In this document: positions 18,188 through 27,877 of the stretch, piece after piece | Numbering within the stretch: position 1 is the stretch's first letter | Layout of the letters: each line of letters begins with the position of its first letter | From: Gammaproteobacteria bacterium | Lineage (GTDB): Bacteria > Pseudomonadota > Gammaproteobacteria > HK1 | DNA: 64,000 nucleotides | Assembly (NCBI GenBank): GCA_021773645.1 | Contig: JAJFJU010000015.1 | Span: 124,001 to 188,000 of the forward strand | Reading direction: 5' to 3' | Program-made: the position numbers and the translations under genes | The notes under the pieces: generated by a model | What the model saw: the letters and a program-made list of their open reading frames with translations, nothing else | What the model was told of the DNA's origin: nothing | The model's database searches: none

Positions 18188-18832
18188 ATGGCGGATGAAC
18201 AGCGCGGATATTTTCTGACCTTTGAGGGTGGCGAGGGCATGGGTAAGTCGACCCAAATTGCTGTGGTCGATAAATTTCTGCGTGTGGCCGGTGAGCAGGT
18301 GGTATTCACCCGTGAGCCGGGCGGTACACCGTTGGGGGAGCGTATACGCGAGCTATTGCTGGATCGCGAAGGCGGGATGCAACGCGAGAGTGAGCTGCTG
18401 CTGATGTTCGCTGCGCGCGCGGAACACTTAGCACAGGTTGTAGTGCCTGCATTAGCGGCAGGAAAATGGGTGATCTGCGATCGCTTTACTGATGCTAGTT
18501 ATGCCTATCAGGGCGGAGGCAGAGGCCTATCTGATATGCGGATCAAGATACTTGAAGACTGGGTGCAGGATGGCTTAAAACCGGATCTGACCATTCTCCT
18601 AGATGGCTCCATCTCTGTGGGGATGGAGCGGGTTGGACGCCGTGGGGAACGGGATCGTTTCGAGCAAGAGGCACGGGGGTTTTTTCAGCGGGTGCGTGAT
18701 AGCTATCTTCAGCGGGCCCGCCGGGAGCCCAACCGTTTTGTTGTGCTAGATGCCACTGCGCCTAAGGAAAAAGTGAGCGCGGCCATTGTCGCCAAGCTGG
18801 AGGCGTTATTGGCCGTACGGAGATCAGCATGA
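18188..18832 (+). CDS. tmk: Thymidylate kinase
   Basis: Phosphorylates dTMP to dTDP. The protein has 214 residues. The P-loop is FEGGEGMGKST (Met in place of the more common Ser/Ala/Cys), followed by TREPGGTPLGERIRELLL and the DRFTDASYAYQGGGRG block that holds the dTMP-binding DR(Y/F) and YQG elements. The stop overlaps the ATG of holB, a standard pair. Confidence 0.96.
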   Translation: MADEQRGYFLTFEGGEGMGKSTQIAVVDKFLRVAGEQVVFTREPGGTPLGERIRELLLDREGGMQRESELLLMFAARAEHLAQVVVPALAAGKWVICDRFTDASYAYQGGGRGLSDMRIKILEDWVQDGLKPDLTILLDGSISVGMERVGRRGERDRFEQEARGFFQRVRDSYLQRARREPNRFVVLDATAPKEKVSAAIVAKLEALLAVRRSA

Positions 18833-19803
18833 CAGTGCCACTGCCCTGGCAGAATACGCTCTGGCGGCAAATTGTGGCGCGGCGTAATGCTATGCCCCAC
18901 GCCTTATTGCTGAGCGGCCCGCAAGGCATCGGCAAGCAGCGTTTTGCCCAGCAGTTGGCGGCTGGGCTGTTATGCCAAGCGCCACAGCACGGCCACTCTT
19001 GCGGTGAATGCCGCCCGTGTCATCTGCATAGCAGTGGAAATCATCCTGATTTCCTGTCAGTAGAGCCTGAAAAGCGCAGCATCGTGGTGGATCAAATTCG
19101 TGGGCTCATTGAGTTTAGTATTTTGACCCGGCATTTTAAGGGTCCCAAGCTATTACTCATCTCCCCCGCTGAGGCGCTGAATAGGCATGCCGCTAATAGC
19201 TTGCTTAAGGTGCTTGAAGAGCCGCCGGCGGAATGCATTTTTATCCTTATTTCCCATGCCCCTGGGCGTTTGCCAGCCACCCTGCGCAGTCGTTGCCAGC
19301 AGTTGCAGTTGAGGGCACCGACAGCAGCGCTGGCATTGACCTGGATGCAGCAGCAAGGATGTGCAGAGAAGGAGGCTCTGCCCGCCTTGGAGATTGCAGA
19401 GGGGAGTCCCTTTCGGGCGCTGGAGATGCTTGAAAATGATAGGGTGACGCAATATCAGGGGCTATTGAATGACATTCTCAGGCTAATAAAAGGGCAGAGA
19501 AATCCTGTTTTAGTGGCGCGGGAATGGAAGGCGATTGGCGGCGAGTGGGTGGTGCGCTGGATGCTTGCAACTATCGCTAAACTGGGTCGATACCGCTTAC
19601 TTTCTGGGCATGAACATGATGGGGGCGAACTGGCTCACGCTATGCAAAAGATCGGTGAAAGGCTAGACTTGGCCTGCATGTTGGCGCTTTACCAGCACTG
19701 TCTGGACACGCGTCGGCTGCAGGCAGCGGCGATTACTCTTAATGAGCCGTTGCTGCTGGAGGGACTGGCCATTGCTTGGGCAGAGGCGGGTGAACTTCGC
19801 TAA
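18829..19803 (+). CDS. holB: DNA polymerase III subunit delta'
   Basis: Part of the clamp loader that places the sliding clamp on DNA. The protein has 324 residues. Seen: a Walker-A-like SGPQGIGKQ, a zinc module with four cysteines (CQAPQHGHSCGECRPC), LKVLEEPPAECIFILIS, and a sensor-1-like LRSRCQQ. The overlap with tmk and the downstream pilZ reproduce the Pseudomonas order. Confidence 0.94.
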   Translation: MTVPLPWQNTLWRQIVARRNAMPHALLLSGPQGIGKQRFAQQLAAGLLCQAPQHGHSCGECRPCHLHSSGNHPDFLSVEPEKRSIVVDQIRGLIEFSILTRHFKGPKLLLISPAEALNRHAANSLLKVLEEPPAECIFILISHAPGRLPATLRSRCQQLQLRAPTAALALTWMQQQGCAEKEALPALEIAEGSPFRALEMLENDRVTQYQGLLNDILRLIKGQRNPVLVAREWKAIGGEWVVRWMLATIAKLGRYRLLSGHEHDGGELAHAMQKIGERLDLACMLALYQHCLDTRRLQAAAITLNEPLLLEGLAIAWAEAGELR

Positions 19804-19849
19804 GCTGAGCAGCAGGCGTTTTCTTTAACCAATATCAGGGGCATCGCTC

Positions 19850-20194
19850 ATGGCGGCACCACGACAAGGCATTCTTTCCTTGACCATCCGTGATAAGAGC
19901 GCGCTCTACGCCTCCTATATGCCCTTCATCAAGAATGGCGGTTTGTTTATCCCTACCAACAAGTCCTATGGCATCGGTGATGAGGTTTTTATGCTGCTGA
20001 CCTTGATGGATGATAAGCAAAAAATGCCCATTGCTGGCAAGATTGTCTGGATTACCCCCAAGGGTGCGCAGGGAAACCGCACCGCTGGTATCGGTGTGCA
20101 GTTTAGCGATATGGACAAGGGTCAGACCCACAACAAAATCGAAAATCACCTTGCGGCTGCGCTGAAATCAGAGCGTCAGACGCACACCATGTAA
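19850..20194 (+). CDS. pilZ: Type IV pilus PilZ-domain protein
   Basis: PilZ is a cytosolic protein needed for type IV pilus assembly and twitching, acting with PilB/FimX in the best-studied species. The protein has 114 residues with a single PilZ domain (ILSLTIRDKSALYASYMPFIKNGGLFIPT.. GKIVWITP.. GIGVQFS). The RxxxR and (D/N)xSxxG residues that bind c-di-GMP in other PilZ domains are not evident, as in pilus-type PilZ. The holB-pilZ-tatD context matches Pseudomonas, which supports the assignment. No other pilus gene lies in the window. Confidence 0.88.
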   Translation: MAAPRQGILSLTIRDKSALYASYMPFIKNGGLFIPTNKSYGIGDEVFMLLTLMDDKQKMPIAGKIVWITPKGAQGNRTAGIGVQFSDMDKGQTHNKIENHLAAALKSERQTHTM

Positions 20195-20196
20195 CG

Positions 20197-20985
20197 GTGC
20201 CGCAACTCGTCGATTCACATTGTCACCTCAACCTACTGAGTGCCGTTCGCAAGGGCGCGGATATGGAAGAGGTGATTGCCGAGGCTGCCAACGAGGGCAT
20301 AGGGCATCTGCTCTGCGTTTCCGTTGAGCTCGATGACTTTCCCTTGTTACAGGGCTATGCCCAGCGTTTTCCGCAGGTCTTTATCTCGGCTGGTTTGCAT
20401 CCCAATCACGAGGCTAAAGTAGAGCCAGATGAGGCGGCCATTACTGCCGTCGCCACGGCTCCCGAAGTGGTTGCCATTGGCGAAACCGGTCTCGATTATT
20501 TTCGTTCTGAGGGTGATCTTGCTTGGCAACAGGAGCGTTTCCGTCGTCATATTCGGGTGGCGCGAGCATTACAAAAACCGCTCATCATCCATTGCCGTGA
20601 GGCGCGGGAAGATACCCTGCGCATACTTCGCGAGGAGCACGCTGAGGAGGTGGGTGGGGTTATGCATTGCTTTGTAGAGGATTGGGATACCGCGCGGGAG
20701 GCGCTGGATCTTGGCTTCTATATTTCCTTTTCAGGCATCGTGACCTATAAGAATGCCGAGCAGGTGCAACACGCCGCAGCACGAGTGCCCCTGGATCGGC
20801 TGCTTGTGGAAACCGACTCCCCCTATCTGGCCCCGGTGCCTCGTCGTGGTCGGGAGAACCACCCCAAATTAGTGCGTTTCGTGGCGGAGTATCTAGCCAC
20901 TCTGAGAGAGATGGAGTTCGAGGCCCTCGTGAGCGCCACCACGGATAATTTTTTCAGGCTCTTTCATCATGCGGTGAGAACCTAG
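20197..20985 (+). CDS. ycfH: TatD family metal-dependent hydrolase
   Basis: An amidohydrolase-fold enzyme; TatD/YcfH proteins have metal-dependent DNase activity and were once linked to Tat export. The protein has 262 residues and starts at GTG two bases after pilZ. Seen: DSHCHLN, IGETGLDYF, PLIIHCREA, GVMHCF and the C-terminal VETDSPYLAP, the full set of metal ligands. YcfH is named from the tmk-holB context of E. coli. Confidence 0.92.
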   Translation: MPQLVDSHCHLNLLSAVRKGADMEEVIAEAANEGIGHLLCVSVELDDFPLLQGYAQRFPQVFISAGLHPNHEAKVEPDEAAITAVATAPEVVAIGETGLDYFRSEGDLAWQQERFRRHIRVARALQKPLIIHCREAREDTLRILREEHAEEVGGVMHCFVEDWDTAREALDLGFYISFSGIVTYKNAEQVQHAAARVPLDRLLVETDSPYLAPVPRRGRENHPKLVRFVAEYLATLREMEFEALVSATTDNFFRLFHHAVRT

Positions 20986-20990
20986 GTCCG

Positions 20991-22658
20991 ATGGAACGGC
21001 CCTGGTTGGCAAGCTATCCGCCGGGAATGCCGCAGCACATCGCTGATGACGAATTCCCTTCACTAACAGCACTTTTAGAGCAAAGTGCGCGGCGCTATTC
21101 CAAACGTCCCGCCTTTGTGAGCTTTGGCCACTATCTCAGCTATGGAGAAGTGGATGAGCTAAGTGCTTCTTTCGCTGCCTTTCTGCAATCCCGGGGTCTT
21201 GAGCGTGGCGCCCGTATCGGCCTGATGATGCCGAATCTGTTGCAGTACCCCATCGCTGCCTTTGGCGCTCTGCGCGCAGGCCTGGTAGTGGTGAACATCA
21301 ATCCCCAGTACACCGTCAGAGAGCTGCGGGCGCAGCTCCGCGATGCTGAATTAACAGCCGTCGTGGTGCTCGACATGCTCGGGGCAGGTTTGCGTGAGGT
21401 GTTGCAAGATACCCCCATCAAGACGGTCGTGGTGACTGCCTTAGGGGATCTATTGCCGCTCCCGAAGGCCTGGGCTTTGGGCGCGGCGCTGAAAATATCC
21501 AAGGGATGGCGTGGCCCTCCCGTCATTTCAGGGGCTATTGCCTGGCGTTCAGCGCTCTCGCAGGGGCACCGGCGTGAATTTAGAGCCATTGCGCGCTGTC
21601 GCCAGGATCCCGCCTTTTTGCAATACACCGGTGGTACCACGGGGGTGTCCAAAGGGGCCATTCTGAGTCACGGAAACCTGTTGGCAAATATCGCTCAAAT
21701 CACGCCGTGGATTCGTTATCCTTGGTCGGAGGGGAAGGGGTTAAACGAATGCGAAGAGGTCATTCTCACGGCATTACCGCTCTATCATATCTTCGCGCTG
21801 ACCGCGAATTGGTTGGTGTTTTTCGCCCTTGGTGCACTCAATGTACTGGTCACAGACCCGCGAGATTTGACCGGGTTGGTACGTACGCTAAGGCGTTATC
21901 CGGTGACCTGCATGACCGGCGTTAATACCCTGTTTGCTGGCCTGCTACGGACCCTGGATTTTGAAAAGCTCGATTTTTCATGCTTCAAAATGACCCTCGG
22001 TGGGGGTATGGCAGTGCAATCGACGGTGGCTGATGAGTGGCAAATGGTTACCGGCACTGCATTGACTGAGGCCTATGGGCTAACTGAGGCCTCGCCCGCC
22101 GTATGCATCAATCCACTCGATGGCGGTCAGGGCGATGGGGGCATTGGTTATCCCTTGCCGTCTACGGATTGCGAGATTCGTAATGAAGCCGGTCATGGGC
22201 TTGCCCTCGGTGAGACTGGTGAGCTTTGGTTGCGCGGTCCCCAAGTGATGCCGGGTTATTGGCGACGGCCGGCGGAAAGTGCCGTGGTGTTAAAGGATGG
22301 CTGGTTACGTACTGGCGATCTGGGAACAATGGATGCAAAGGGCCGTATTCACCTCAAAGACCGGCTTAAAGATATGGTTCTGGTGTCAGGTTTCAATGTT
22401 TATCCCAATGAAATCGAGGCGGTGCTTGCTAGCCATCCTGTAGTAGTTGAGGTGGGGGTTGTGGGTATCCCGGATGCGAAATCAGGTCAGTGTGTTAAAG
22501 CGGTGGTGGTGGCTGACGACTCAGAGTTGAGTTCAGCGGAATTGGAGGCTTGGTGTAGACAGAATCTAGCCGCATATAAGGTCCCTAAAGTGATTGAGTT
22601 TCGTGCCAGTTTGCCCAAATCTACTGTGGGGAAAATATTGCGTCGAGAGTTGCGTTAG
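20991..22658 (+). CDS. fadD: Long-chain fatty acid-CoA ligase (FadD-like)
   Basis: Activates fatty acids to acyl-CoA via acyl-adenylate. The protein has 555 residues. Seen: the AMP-binding signature LQYTGGTTGVSKGAILSHGNL, EAYGLTEASPAVCINP, the hinge region GWLRTGDLGTMDAKGRIHLKDRLKDMVLVSGFNVYPNEIE, and the catalytic lysine in LPKSTVGKILRREL. Length and N-terminus (PWLASYPPGMP) resemble E. coli FadD. It begins 5 bases after tatD, so it is probably the last gene of the long run. The exact chain-length range is not readable. Confidence 0.88.
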   Translation: MERPWLASYPPGMPQHIADDEFPSLTALLEQSARRYSKRPAFVSFGHYLSYGEVDELSASFAAFLQSRGLERGARIGLMMPNLLQYPIAAFGALRAGLVVVNINPQYTVRELRAQLRDAELTAVVVLDMLGAGLREVLQDTPIKTVVVTALGDLLPLPKAWALGAALKISKGWRGPPVISGAIAWRSALSQGHRREFRAIARCRQDPAFLQYTGGTTGVSKGAILSHGNLLANIAQITPWIRYPWSEGKGLNECEEVILTALPLYHIFALTANWLVFFALGALNVLVTDPRDLTGLVRTLRRYPVTCMTGVNTLFAGLLRTLDFEKLDFSCFKMTLGGGMAVQSTVADEWQMVTGTALTEAYGLTEASPAVCINPLDGGQGDGGIGYPLPSTDCEIRNEAGHGLALGETGELWLRGPQVMPGYWRRPAESAVVLKDGWLRTGDLGTMDAKGRIHLKDRLKDMVLVSGFNVYPNEIEAVLASHPVVVEVGVVGIPDAKSGQCVKAVVVADDSELSSAELEAWCRQNLAAYKVPKVIEFRASLPKSTVGKILRRELR

Positions 22659-22682
22659 CCCGGGACCTAAAGGGTACAATGC

Positions 22683-22733
22683 GCGCCGTTTGAGCTGCGC
22701 CGTTTGAGCTGCGCCGTAGCCGCCTATAGGCGG
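22683..22733. repeat. 14-bp tandem repeat and perfect palindrome in the thrH leader
   Basis: The unit GCCGTTTGAGCTGC occurs twice in tandem (22685-22712), followed by the first bases of a third copy. Next comes the perfect 14-bp palindrome CCGCCTATAGGCGG (22720-22733). A TACAAT -10-like box (22675-22680) lies just upstream, with only a poor -35 (TTGCGT, 19 bp away). A regulatory role is possible but unproven. Confidence 0.55.
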
Positions 22734-22763
22734 ACGGTTTTCTGGGAATAGGGGGAGTTGCGA

Positions 22764-23366
22764 GTGGAACTGGTTTGCCTGGACTTGGAAGGGGTACTGA
22801 TCCCGGAGATCTGGATCAATGTGGCCGAGCGCACGGGGATTGAGGAATTGCGCGCCACCACCCGAGATATTCCTGATTACGACGTGCTGATGAAGCAACG
22901 CCTCGGTCTGTTGGAGGCCCATGGTCTCGGATTAGCCGAGATCCAGGCGGTCATCGATACTCTGGAACCGCTACCCGATGCTGTTGAAATGGTTTCCTGG
23001 TTACGGCAGCGCTACCAGCTCATCATCCTCTCCGATACCTTCTACGAATTTGCTGCACCCTTGATGAAAAAACTGGGCTCGCCCACACTTTTTTGCCATC
23101 GCTTGGAGGTGGATGAAAAGGGTCGGGTAGTTGATTATCACCTGCGCCAGGCAGATCAAAAGCGACGTGCGGTGGAGGCCTTCCAGGCGCTCAATTTTCG
23201 CGTCTATGCGGCGGGGGATTCCTATAATGACACCAGCATGCTGGGGGCGGCGGATGCCGGCTTTTTGTTTTGCCCGCCGGAGAAGGTGATTCAGGAATTC
23301 CCTCAGTTTCCAGTTACCCTTGACTACGCGGAATTACAGGCGGCCTTTAGCGGGGTTAGCCGATAA
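22764..23366 (+). CDS. thrH: Bifunctional phosphoserine phosphatase/homoserine phosphotransferase ThrH
   Basis: A HAD-superfamily enzyme that dephosphorylates phosphoserine and, in Pseudomonas, can transfer the phosphate to homoserine, linking serine and threonine synthesis. The protein has about 200 residues. Seen: motif [13 protein letters not shown] (the DLEGVL form typical of ThrH, not SerB), ILSDTFYEF (motif II), and [10 protein letters not shown] (motif IV). TTG 22758 is possible, but GTG 22764 stands at proper distance from GGGGGAG (22751-22757). The 3' end overlaps the convergent GGDEF-EAL gene by 11 bases. Confidence 0.9.
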   Translation: MELVCLDLEGVLIPEIWINVAERTGIEELRATTRDIPDYDVLMKQRLGLLEAHGLGLAEIQAVIDTLEPLPDAVEMVSWLRQRYQLIILSDTFYEFAAPLMKKLGSPTLFCHRLEVDEKGRVVDYHLRQADQKRRAVEAFQALNFRVYAAGDSYNDTSMLGAADAGFLFCPPEKVIQEFPQFPVTLDYAELQAAFSGVSR

Positions 23367-25017
23367 GGCGTGCCTCGGCGACGGCATCGCCCTGCGCAAA
23401 ATCCACACCGGTTTTGTCCAGCAATGCCAATGTTCGGGTGTCCTCCACGCATTCGGCCACAGTACGCAGACCAAACAGATGGCCGATCTGGTTGATGGAT
23501 TCCACCATGGCCAGATCCGAGGCGTCATCGGCCATGCAGCGCACGAAACCACCATCGATCTTGAGTTGATCCACTTGTAGGTTTTTTAGGTAGGCAAAGG
23601 AACTCAGCCCGGTACCGAAGTCATCGAGGGCAAATTCACAGCCCAGTTTCTTTAATGTTGAGATAAAGTTGCGTGCCGCTTCCAGATTATCGATGGCGGC
23701 CGTTTCAGTGATCTCAAAGCAAATCCGCTCCCCGGCAACGCCAGAGCGCTTCAGTTCCCGCAGTATATCGTTCTGAAAATCCACCTCGGAAAGGGATTGG
23801 CCCGACAGATTAATGGCACAACGGTCTACATCAGCGAAGGTTTCCGGTGTTGTTTTCAGCAGCTCCAGCGCACGTCGTACTACCCAGCGATCGATGGATG
23901 GCATCAAATTGAAATGCTCGGCCGCAGAAATAAAGGTGTGAGGTGCCACCAACCCACCTTGTTCATCCACCATACGTACTAGCAGCTCGCCTTGGGGTTT
24001 GAGGGCGGAGGCAGCAGCAATGGGGACGATGGGTTGCAGCATCAGCTGGAACAGGTTCTTTTCTACCGCATACTGCACTCGTTGCATCCAGTGCAGTAAT
24101 TCCTCCTGATCGCCTTGCAGCAGATCCACTGCGCTGTGGAGATGCACCCGGTTGCGCCCCTCTGCACGGGCAAGACGGCAGGCATTGGCGGCGGCGCTCA
24201 TCAGCTCCATGGCACTGCCACTTTCCGAGTTGATGGGAACAACACCAATACTGGCACTGACTTCAAACAGGTGCTCCTCCCAGGGGAATTGAGTCTGCAG
24301 TACATCGCTGCGCAGGGTGTTGGCAATAGAGAGGCAGTTTTCGCTAGCGCAACCTTCCAGAATGACGGCAAACTGGCCCCCTTCCAGCCGCGCAACGGTG
24401 TCACTGTCGCGTACGCTTTGGCGCAGGCGTTTGGCGATCTCCCGCAGCAGTGCGTCGCCGGCAGGATAGCCGCAATAATCGTTAATCATGCGGAAGGGAT
24501 CGAGATCGAGGTGGCAGAGGGCATAGCGCTCACCGTTGCTGCGGCATTTCACCAGCTTGGCGCGCATGCAGCGCTCGAACTCCCGGCGGTTAATCAATCC
24601 GGTAAGGCGATCATGTGTCGCTTGGAAATTACCTAGTCGGCGTAGTCCAGTAAGCTCGCTTATATCGCTAATAATCAACGCGATACGATCTTTATTAGCA
24701 GCGTTTTTGGCGATGTGTAAGGTGCGTACTTCTACGGAATGCTGCTTGCCGTTTTGAGCAACAACCAGGCGCAAGGACGCGGGATAATGCACGCCATCTC
24801 TGTCATGCAGGCTATCGGCAATGGGGTCGATGTGAGAATTTTCGCTGTCCTCCATAAGGAAGGTCAGCAGGCTATTAATTTGTACCTGTTCCGTGATGGT
24901 GCAGGAAAGCCCAATAAGCTTTTTTGCCGCGCTATTAAGAGACTGCATTCGGCCGCGGAGGTCGGTGACGATGACACTGTCACTAACAGCATTGAGGATG
25001 TCGGTTTCCGTTGTCAC
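23356..25017 (-). CDS. PAS-GGDEF(degenerate)-EAL protein, probable c-di-GMP phosphodiesterase
   Basis: A cytosolic signalling protein of 553 residues with no membrane segment. Domains: an N-terminal PAS (about 5-120), a GGDEF domain (about 130-295) and an EAL domain (about 315-550). The GGDEF signature is EGGQF (212-216), lacking the catalytic acidic residues, so cyclase activity is unlikely. The EAL domain keeps its catalytic set: E344 (ELLVR), N403, E435, D465-D466 ([11 protein letters not shown]), K486, E522 and Q542. It should therefore hydrolyse c-di-GMP, perhaps tuned by the PAS domain and GTP binding to GGDEF. It is followed by, and probably co-transcribed after, lpxH (10-bp gap). Confidence 0.9.
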   Translation of the reverse strand: MTTETDILNAVSDSVIVTDLRGRMQSLNSAAKKLIGLSCTITEQVQINSLLTFLMEDSENSHIDPIADSLHDRDGVHYPASLRLVVAQNGKQHSVEVRTLHIAKNAANKDRIALIISDISELTGLRRLGNFQATHDRLTGLINRREFERCMRAKLVKCRSNGERYALCHLDLDPFRMINDYCGYPAGDALLREIAKRLRQSVRDSDTVARLEGGQFAVILEGCASENCLSIANTLRSDVLQTQFPWEEHLFEVSASIGVVPINSESGSAMELMSAAANACRLARAEGRNRVHLHSAVDLLQGDQEELLHWMQRVQYAVEKNLFQLMLQPIVPIAAASALKPQGELLVRMVDEQGGLVAPHTFISAAEHFNLMPSIDRWVVRRALELLKTTPETFADVDRCAINLSGQSLSEVDFQNDILRELKRSGVAGERICFEITETAAIDNLEAARNFISTLKKLGCEFALDDFGTGLSSFAYLKNLQVDQLKIDGGFVRCMADDASDLAMVESINQIGHLFGLRTVAECVEDTRTLALLDKTGVDFAQGDAVAEARLIG

Positions 25018-25027
25018 AGGGATAAGT

Positions 25028-25765
25028 CTAGCTCGCCATAAGCGCTTGCAGCGAGAGGCGCTGGAAGTCTCCCGCTAGCGTGCAACGTAGGATGCTTTCC
25101 CCTTGATACCAGTCGCCTAGTACGAATCTGCGTGCGGGGACCCCATCGATCAGGTGCTCATGGTCGGCCGGCCGATGGGTGTGGCCATGGATGAGAATCT
25201 GAGTATGGGAGTCGCGTAGTGCCTGCTCTACTGTCGCTTGGTTAACGTCCATGATGGCATCGCTTTTGTCCGCCATGGCCTCACGGGAACGCAACCGCAG
25301 CGCCGCTGCTTGTTGCCCACGTTCACTGAGTGGGAGGGAGAGAAACTGTTGCTGGAAGGTTGGCTGTCGAGTCAGGGTGCGGAGTGCCTGATAATCGTGG
25401 TCATCGGTGCAATAAAGATCCCCATGACTGATCAGTACGGACTGACCGTAGAGCTCAATAACCGAGGGGTCCGGTAGCCATTGGCAGCCACTTTGTGCGT
25501 TGAAGTCCTGGCCGAGGAGGAAGTCATGATTACCGTGCAGGATTTGTATCGGGACCCCGCTCCCAGTCAAACGGGCCAGTGCAATGATGACCTCTGGATG
25601 CGGTGATGAATCGTCATCATCCCCGAGCCATTGGTCAAACAGATCACCGAGGATATAGAGGCTCTGCGCATGCTCCGAGGTGTATTTCAGCAGGGCAAGA
25701 AAGGCCGCCACCCGCTCGGGGCGGGTGGGGCTAAGATGAATGTCGGAGACAAACAGGGTCGACAC
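25028..25765 (-). CDS. lpxH: UDP-2,3-diacylglucosamine diphosphatase
   Basis: Fourth step of lipid A synthesis: hydrolyses UDP-2,3-diacylglucosamine to lipid X and UMP at the inner membrane surface. The protein has 245 residues, a calcineurin-like metallophosphoesterase. Metal motifs seen: FVSDIHL, LGDLFDQWLGDD, LHGNHDF, ISHGDL and LIHGHTHRP. It is downstream of ppiB on the same strand, the E. coli order ppiB-lpxH. Confidence 0.95.
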   Translation of the reverse strand: MSTLFVSDIHLSPTRPERVAAFLALLKYTSEHAQSLYILGDLFDQWLGDDDDSSPHPEVIIALARLTGSGVPIQILHGNHDFLLGQDFNAQSGCQWLPDPSVIELYGQSVLISHGDLYCTDDHDYQALRTLTRQPTFQQQFLSLPLSERGQQAAALRLRSREAMADKSDAIMDVNQATVEQALRDSHTQILIHGHTHRPADHEHLIDGVPARRFVLGDWYQGESILRCTLAGDFQRLSLQALMAS

Positions 25766-25787
25766 GGCGAGACTCCGTGTCCGGGAC

Positions 25788-26288
25788 TCAGGCTTCGATA
25801 AGTTCAGCGTGCTCTAACATGACGTCATCCACTGGTACATCGGCGTGGCCGCCGTTGCGGGTGGTTTCAACCTTGGCAATTTTGTTCACCACGTCCATGC
25901 CGGCAACGACCTTGCCGAAAACACAGTAGCCCCAACCATCCGTGCTGCGGGTTTTGAAATCGAGAAAATCATTGTCGTTGAGATTGATGAAAAACTGCGC
26001 GCTGGCCGAATGCGGGTCCGGGGTGCGGGCCATGGCCACGGTGCCAAGGCGATTGCTAAGCCCGTTATCGGCCTCGTTATCGATGGTGTCACGGCCCTGC
26101 TTTTGTTCCATGCCCGCGGTAAAACCGCCGCCTTGGATCATAAAACCGTCGATGACGCGATGAAAGATGGTGCCGTCATAATGTGACCTACTGACATATT
26201 GAACGAAATTCTCCACCGTCTGGGGTGCTTTTTCCTCATCGAGTTCGAGTTCGATGGTGCCAAAGGTGGTCTGTAACCGGATGTTCAC
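25788..26288 (-). CDS. ppiB: Cytosolic peptidyl-prolyl cis-trans isomerase (cyclophilin)
   Basis: Speeds proline isomerisation during folding. The protein has 166 residues, a single cyclophilin domain with no signal peptide, hence the cytosolic PpiB rather than the periplasmic PpiA. Seen: TIFHRVIDGFMIQGG, GTVAMARTPDPHSASAQFFINL and GWGYCVFGKVVAGMDVV. It is divergent from gltX and upstream of lpxH. Confidence 0.95.
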   Translation of the reverse strand: MNIRLQTTFGTIELELDEEKAPQTVENFVQYVSRSHYDGTIFHRVIDGFMIQGGGFTAGMEQKQGRDTIDNEADNGLSNRLGTVAMARTPDPHSASAQFFINLNDNDFLDFKTRSTDGWGYCVFGKVVAGMDVVNKIAKVETTRNGGHADVPVDDVMLEHAELIEA

Positions 26289-26388
26289 GCATGTTTCTCC
26301 TGAGATAGCCTGCCCCTGATTGCCGTTAAGGCAATGTCAGTGGGACCAGACGGGTTGCATCAACCGATGATCAGGTGTGAAGACAGCT

Positions 26389-26418
26389 CTGACCGGTTGG
26401 CAGTGGTTCCCGTATAAT
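26389..26418 (+). promoter_or_regulatory. Candidate gltX promoter
   Basis: CTGACC (26389-26394), 18 bp, then the consensus TATAAT (26413-26418), 37 bases before the gltX ATG. Confidence 0.55.
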
Positions 26419-26455
26419 ACGCGATTCTTTTGCATCCGCCACGTATGAAGACCCC

Positions 26456-27877
26456 ATGAAGACCCGATTTGCCCCTAGCCCCAGCGGCTACCTCCACCTG
26501 GGAAATGCCCGTACCGCCTTGTTCAGCGCGCTGTTTGCCGCGACGGAGGCGGGCGGAAAATTTTTATTACGCATTGAAGATACCGATGCCGAGCGTTCTA
26601 CCGAGACTTACCGGGATGCCATCGTCGAGGATCTCCATTGGCTGGGTATCTATTGGCAGCAGGGCTTCAGGGCTGGAGGCGACGATGCTGGGGTTGCCTA
26701 CACTCAGGCAGAGCGTGGCACGCTGTATGCGGAGCACTTATCTCGTTTGGAGCGGGCGGGCCATGCCTATCCCTGCTTTTGCACCCCGGAGACGTTGGCA
26801 CGTCAGCGTGCCGAACAACGAGCGGCTGGCAAGCCACCGCGATATGTGGGCACTTGCCGGGAGCTGGACGCAACAGAGGTGGAATGCCGCCTTGCGCGTG
26901 GCGAGGCCCCGGCACTGCGTTTTCGTGTGGAGCAGGGAGCCACGCCCGGCTTTGACGATCTGGTGCGTGGTCCACAGGCGTTTCGTGGGGTGGATATCGG
27001 CGATTTCATCATTCAGCGGGCAGATGGTGGTCCCGCCTTCTTTTTCTGCAATGCTATCGACGATGCGCTGATGGGGGTGAGTCACGTATTACGTGGTGAG
27101 GATCACCTTTCCAACACGCCGCGTCAGCTGCTGTTGTTGCAAGCGTTGGGTTTTCCCGAACCGAGTTACGGCCATCTCCCCTTGCTGCTGGGAGAGGACG
27201 GTAAGCCATTGTCCAAGCGCTTGGGTGATGTCAGTTTGCGCGCCTTGCGCGACCGGGGCTATTTGCCCCAGGCGGTGCTTAATTATCTTGCTCGATTGGG
27301 GCATGCCTTTAAGGACAAGGCACTGTTGTCCTTTGACCAGCTGGCGGCCGTATTTCAGATTAGCCGGGTGGCCTCGGCCCCAGCCCATTATGATCCGGCA
27401 CAATTGGCTCATTGGCAGAAACTAGCATTGGCCGAGGCTGATGCAGAGACCCTCTGGGCCTGGATGGGAGAGAAAACCCACACACAGGTGCCAAAAGGGC
27501 AGGAGCTGCAGTTTGTTGCAGCCATCCGCGGCAACATCCGCTTTCCCGACGAAGCTGTTGAATGGGCGGGTCGGCTTTACGCTAATTCGCTGGAACGTGA
27601 TGGCGGGGCGTTGGATATTATCTCTGGCAGCAGCGCCGATTATTTTCAGACAGCAGCGGTGCTATTACCCGATAGCTCGGATTTCAAGGCCTTTTTGGCC
27701 CAGATGAAGGAGGCCACCGGGTGTCGCGGCAAAGCGTTATTTCAACCGCTGCGGGCTGCGTTGACGGGCTGTCTGGCCGGGCCAGAGCTGGGACCATTGG
27801 TAGCCTTGTTGGGCACGCAGCAAGCCGTGCGGCGACTTGAGGAATGTGTGGAACTGATTAATGAGGGGAAACGGTGA
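26456..27877 (+). CDS. gltX: Glutamate-tRNA ligase
   Basis: Charges tRNA-Glu with glutamate. The protein has 473 residues, class I. Seen: the HIGH-type signature [26 protein letters not shown], a zinc-type CFC...YVGTC insertion, and the KMSKS-type loop [11 protein letters not shown]. The stop overlaps the GTG start of cysS, so the two synthetases are translationally coupled. Confidence 0.96.
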   Translation: MKTRFAPSPSGYLHLGNARTALFSALFAATEAGGKFLLRIEDTDAERSTETYRDAIVEDLHWLGIYWQQGFRAGGDDAGVAYTQAERGTLYAEHLSRLERAGHAYPCFCTPETLARQRAEQRAAGKPPRYVGTCRELDATEVECRLARGEAPALRFRVEQGATPGFDDLVRGPQAFRGVDIGDFIIQRADGGPAFFFCNAIDDALMGVSHVLRGEDHLSNTPRQLLLLQALGFPEPSYGHLPLLLGEDGKPLSKRLGDVSLRALRDRGYLPQAVLNYLARLGHAFKDKALLSFDQLAAVFQISRVASAPAHYDPAQLAHWQKLALAEADAETLWAWMGEKTHTQVPKGQELQFVAAIRGNIRFPDEAVEWAGRLYANSLERDGGALDIISGSSADYFQTAAVLLPDSSDFKAFLAQMKEATGCRGKALFQPLRAALTGCLAGPELGPLVALLGTQQAVRRLEECVELINEGKR

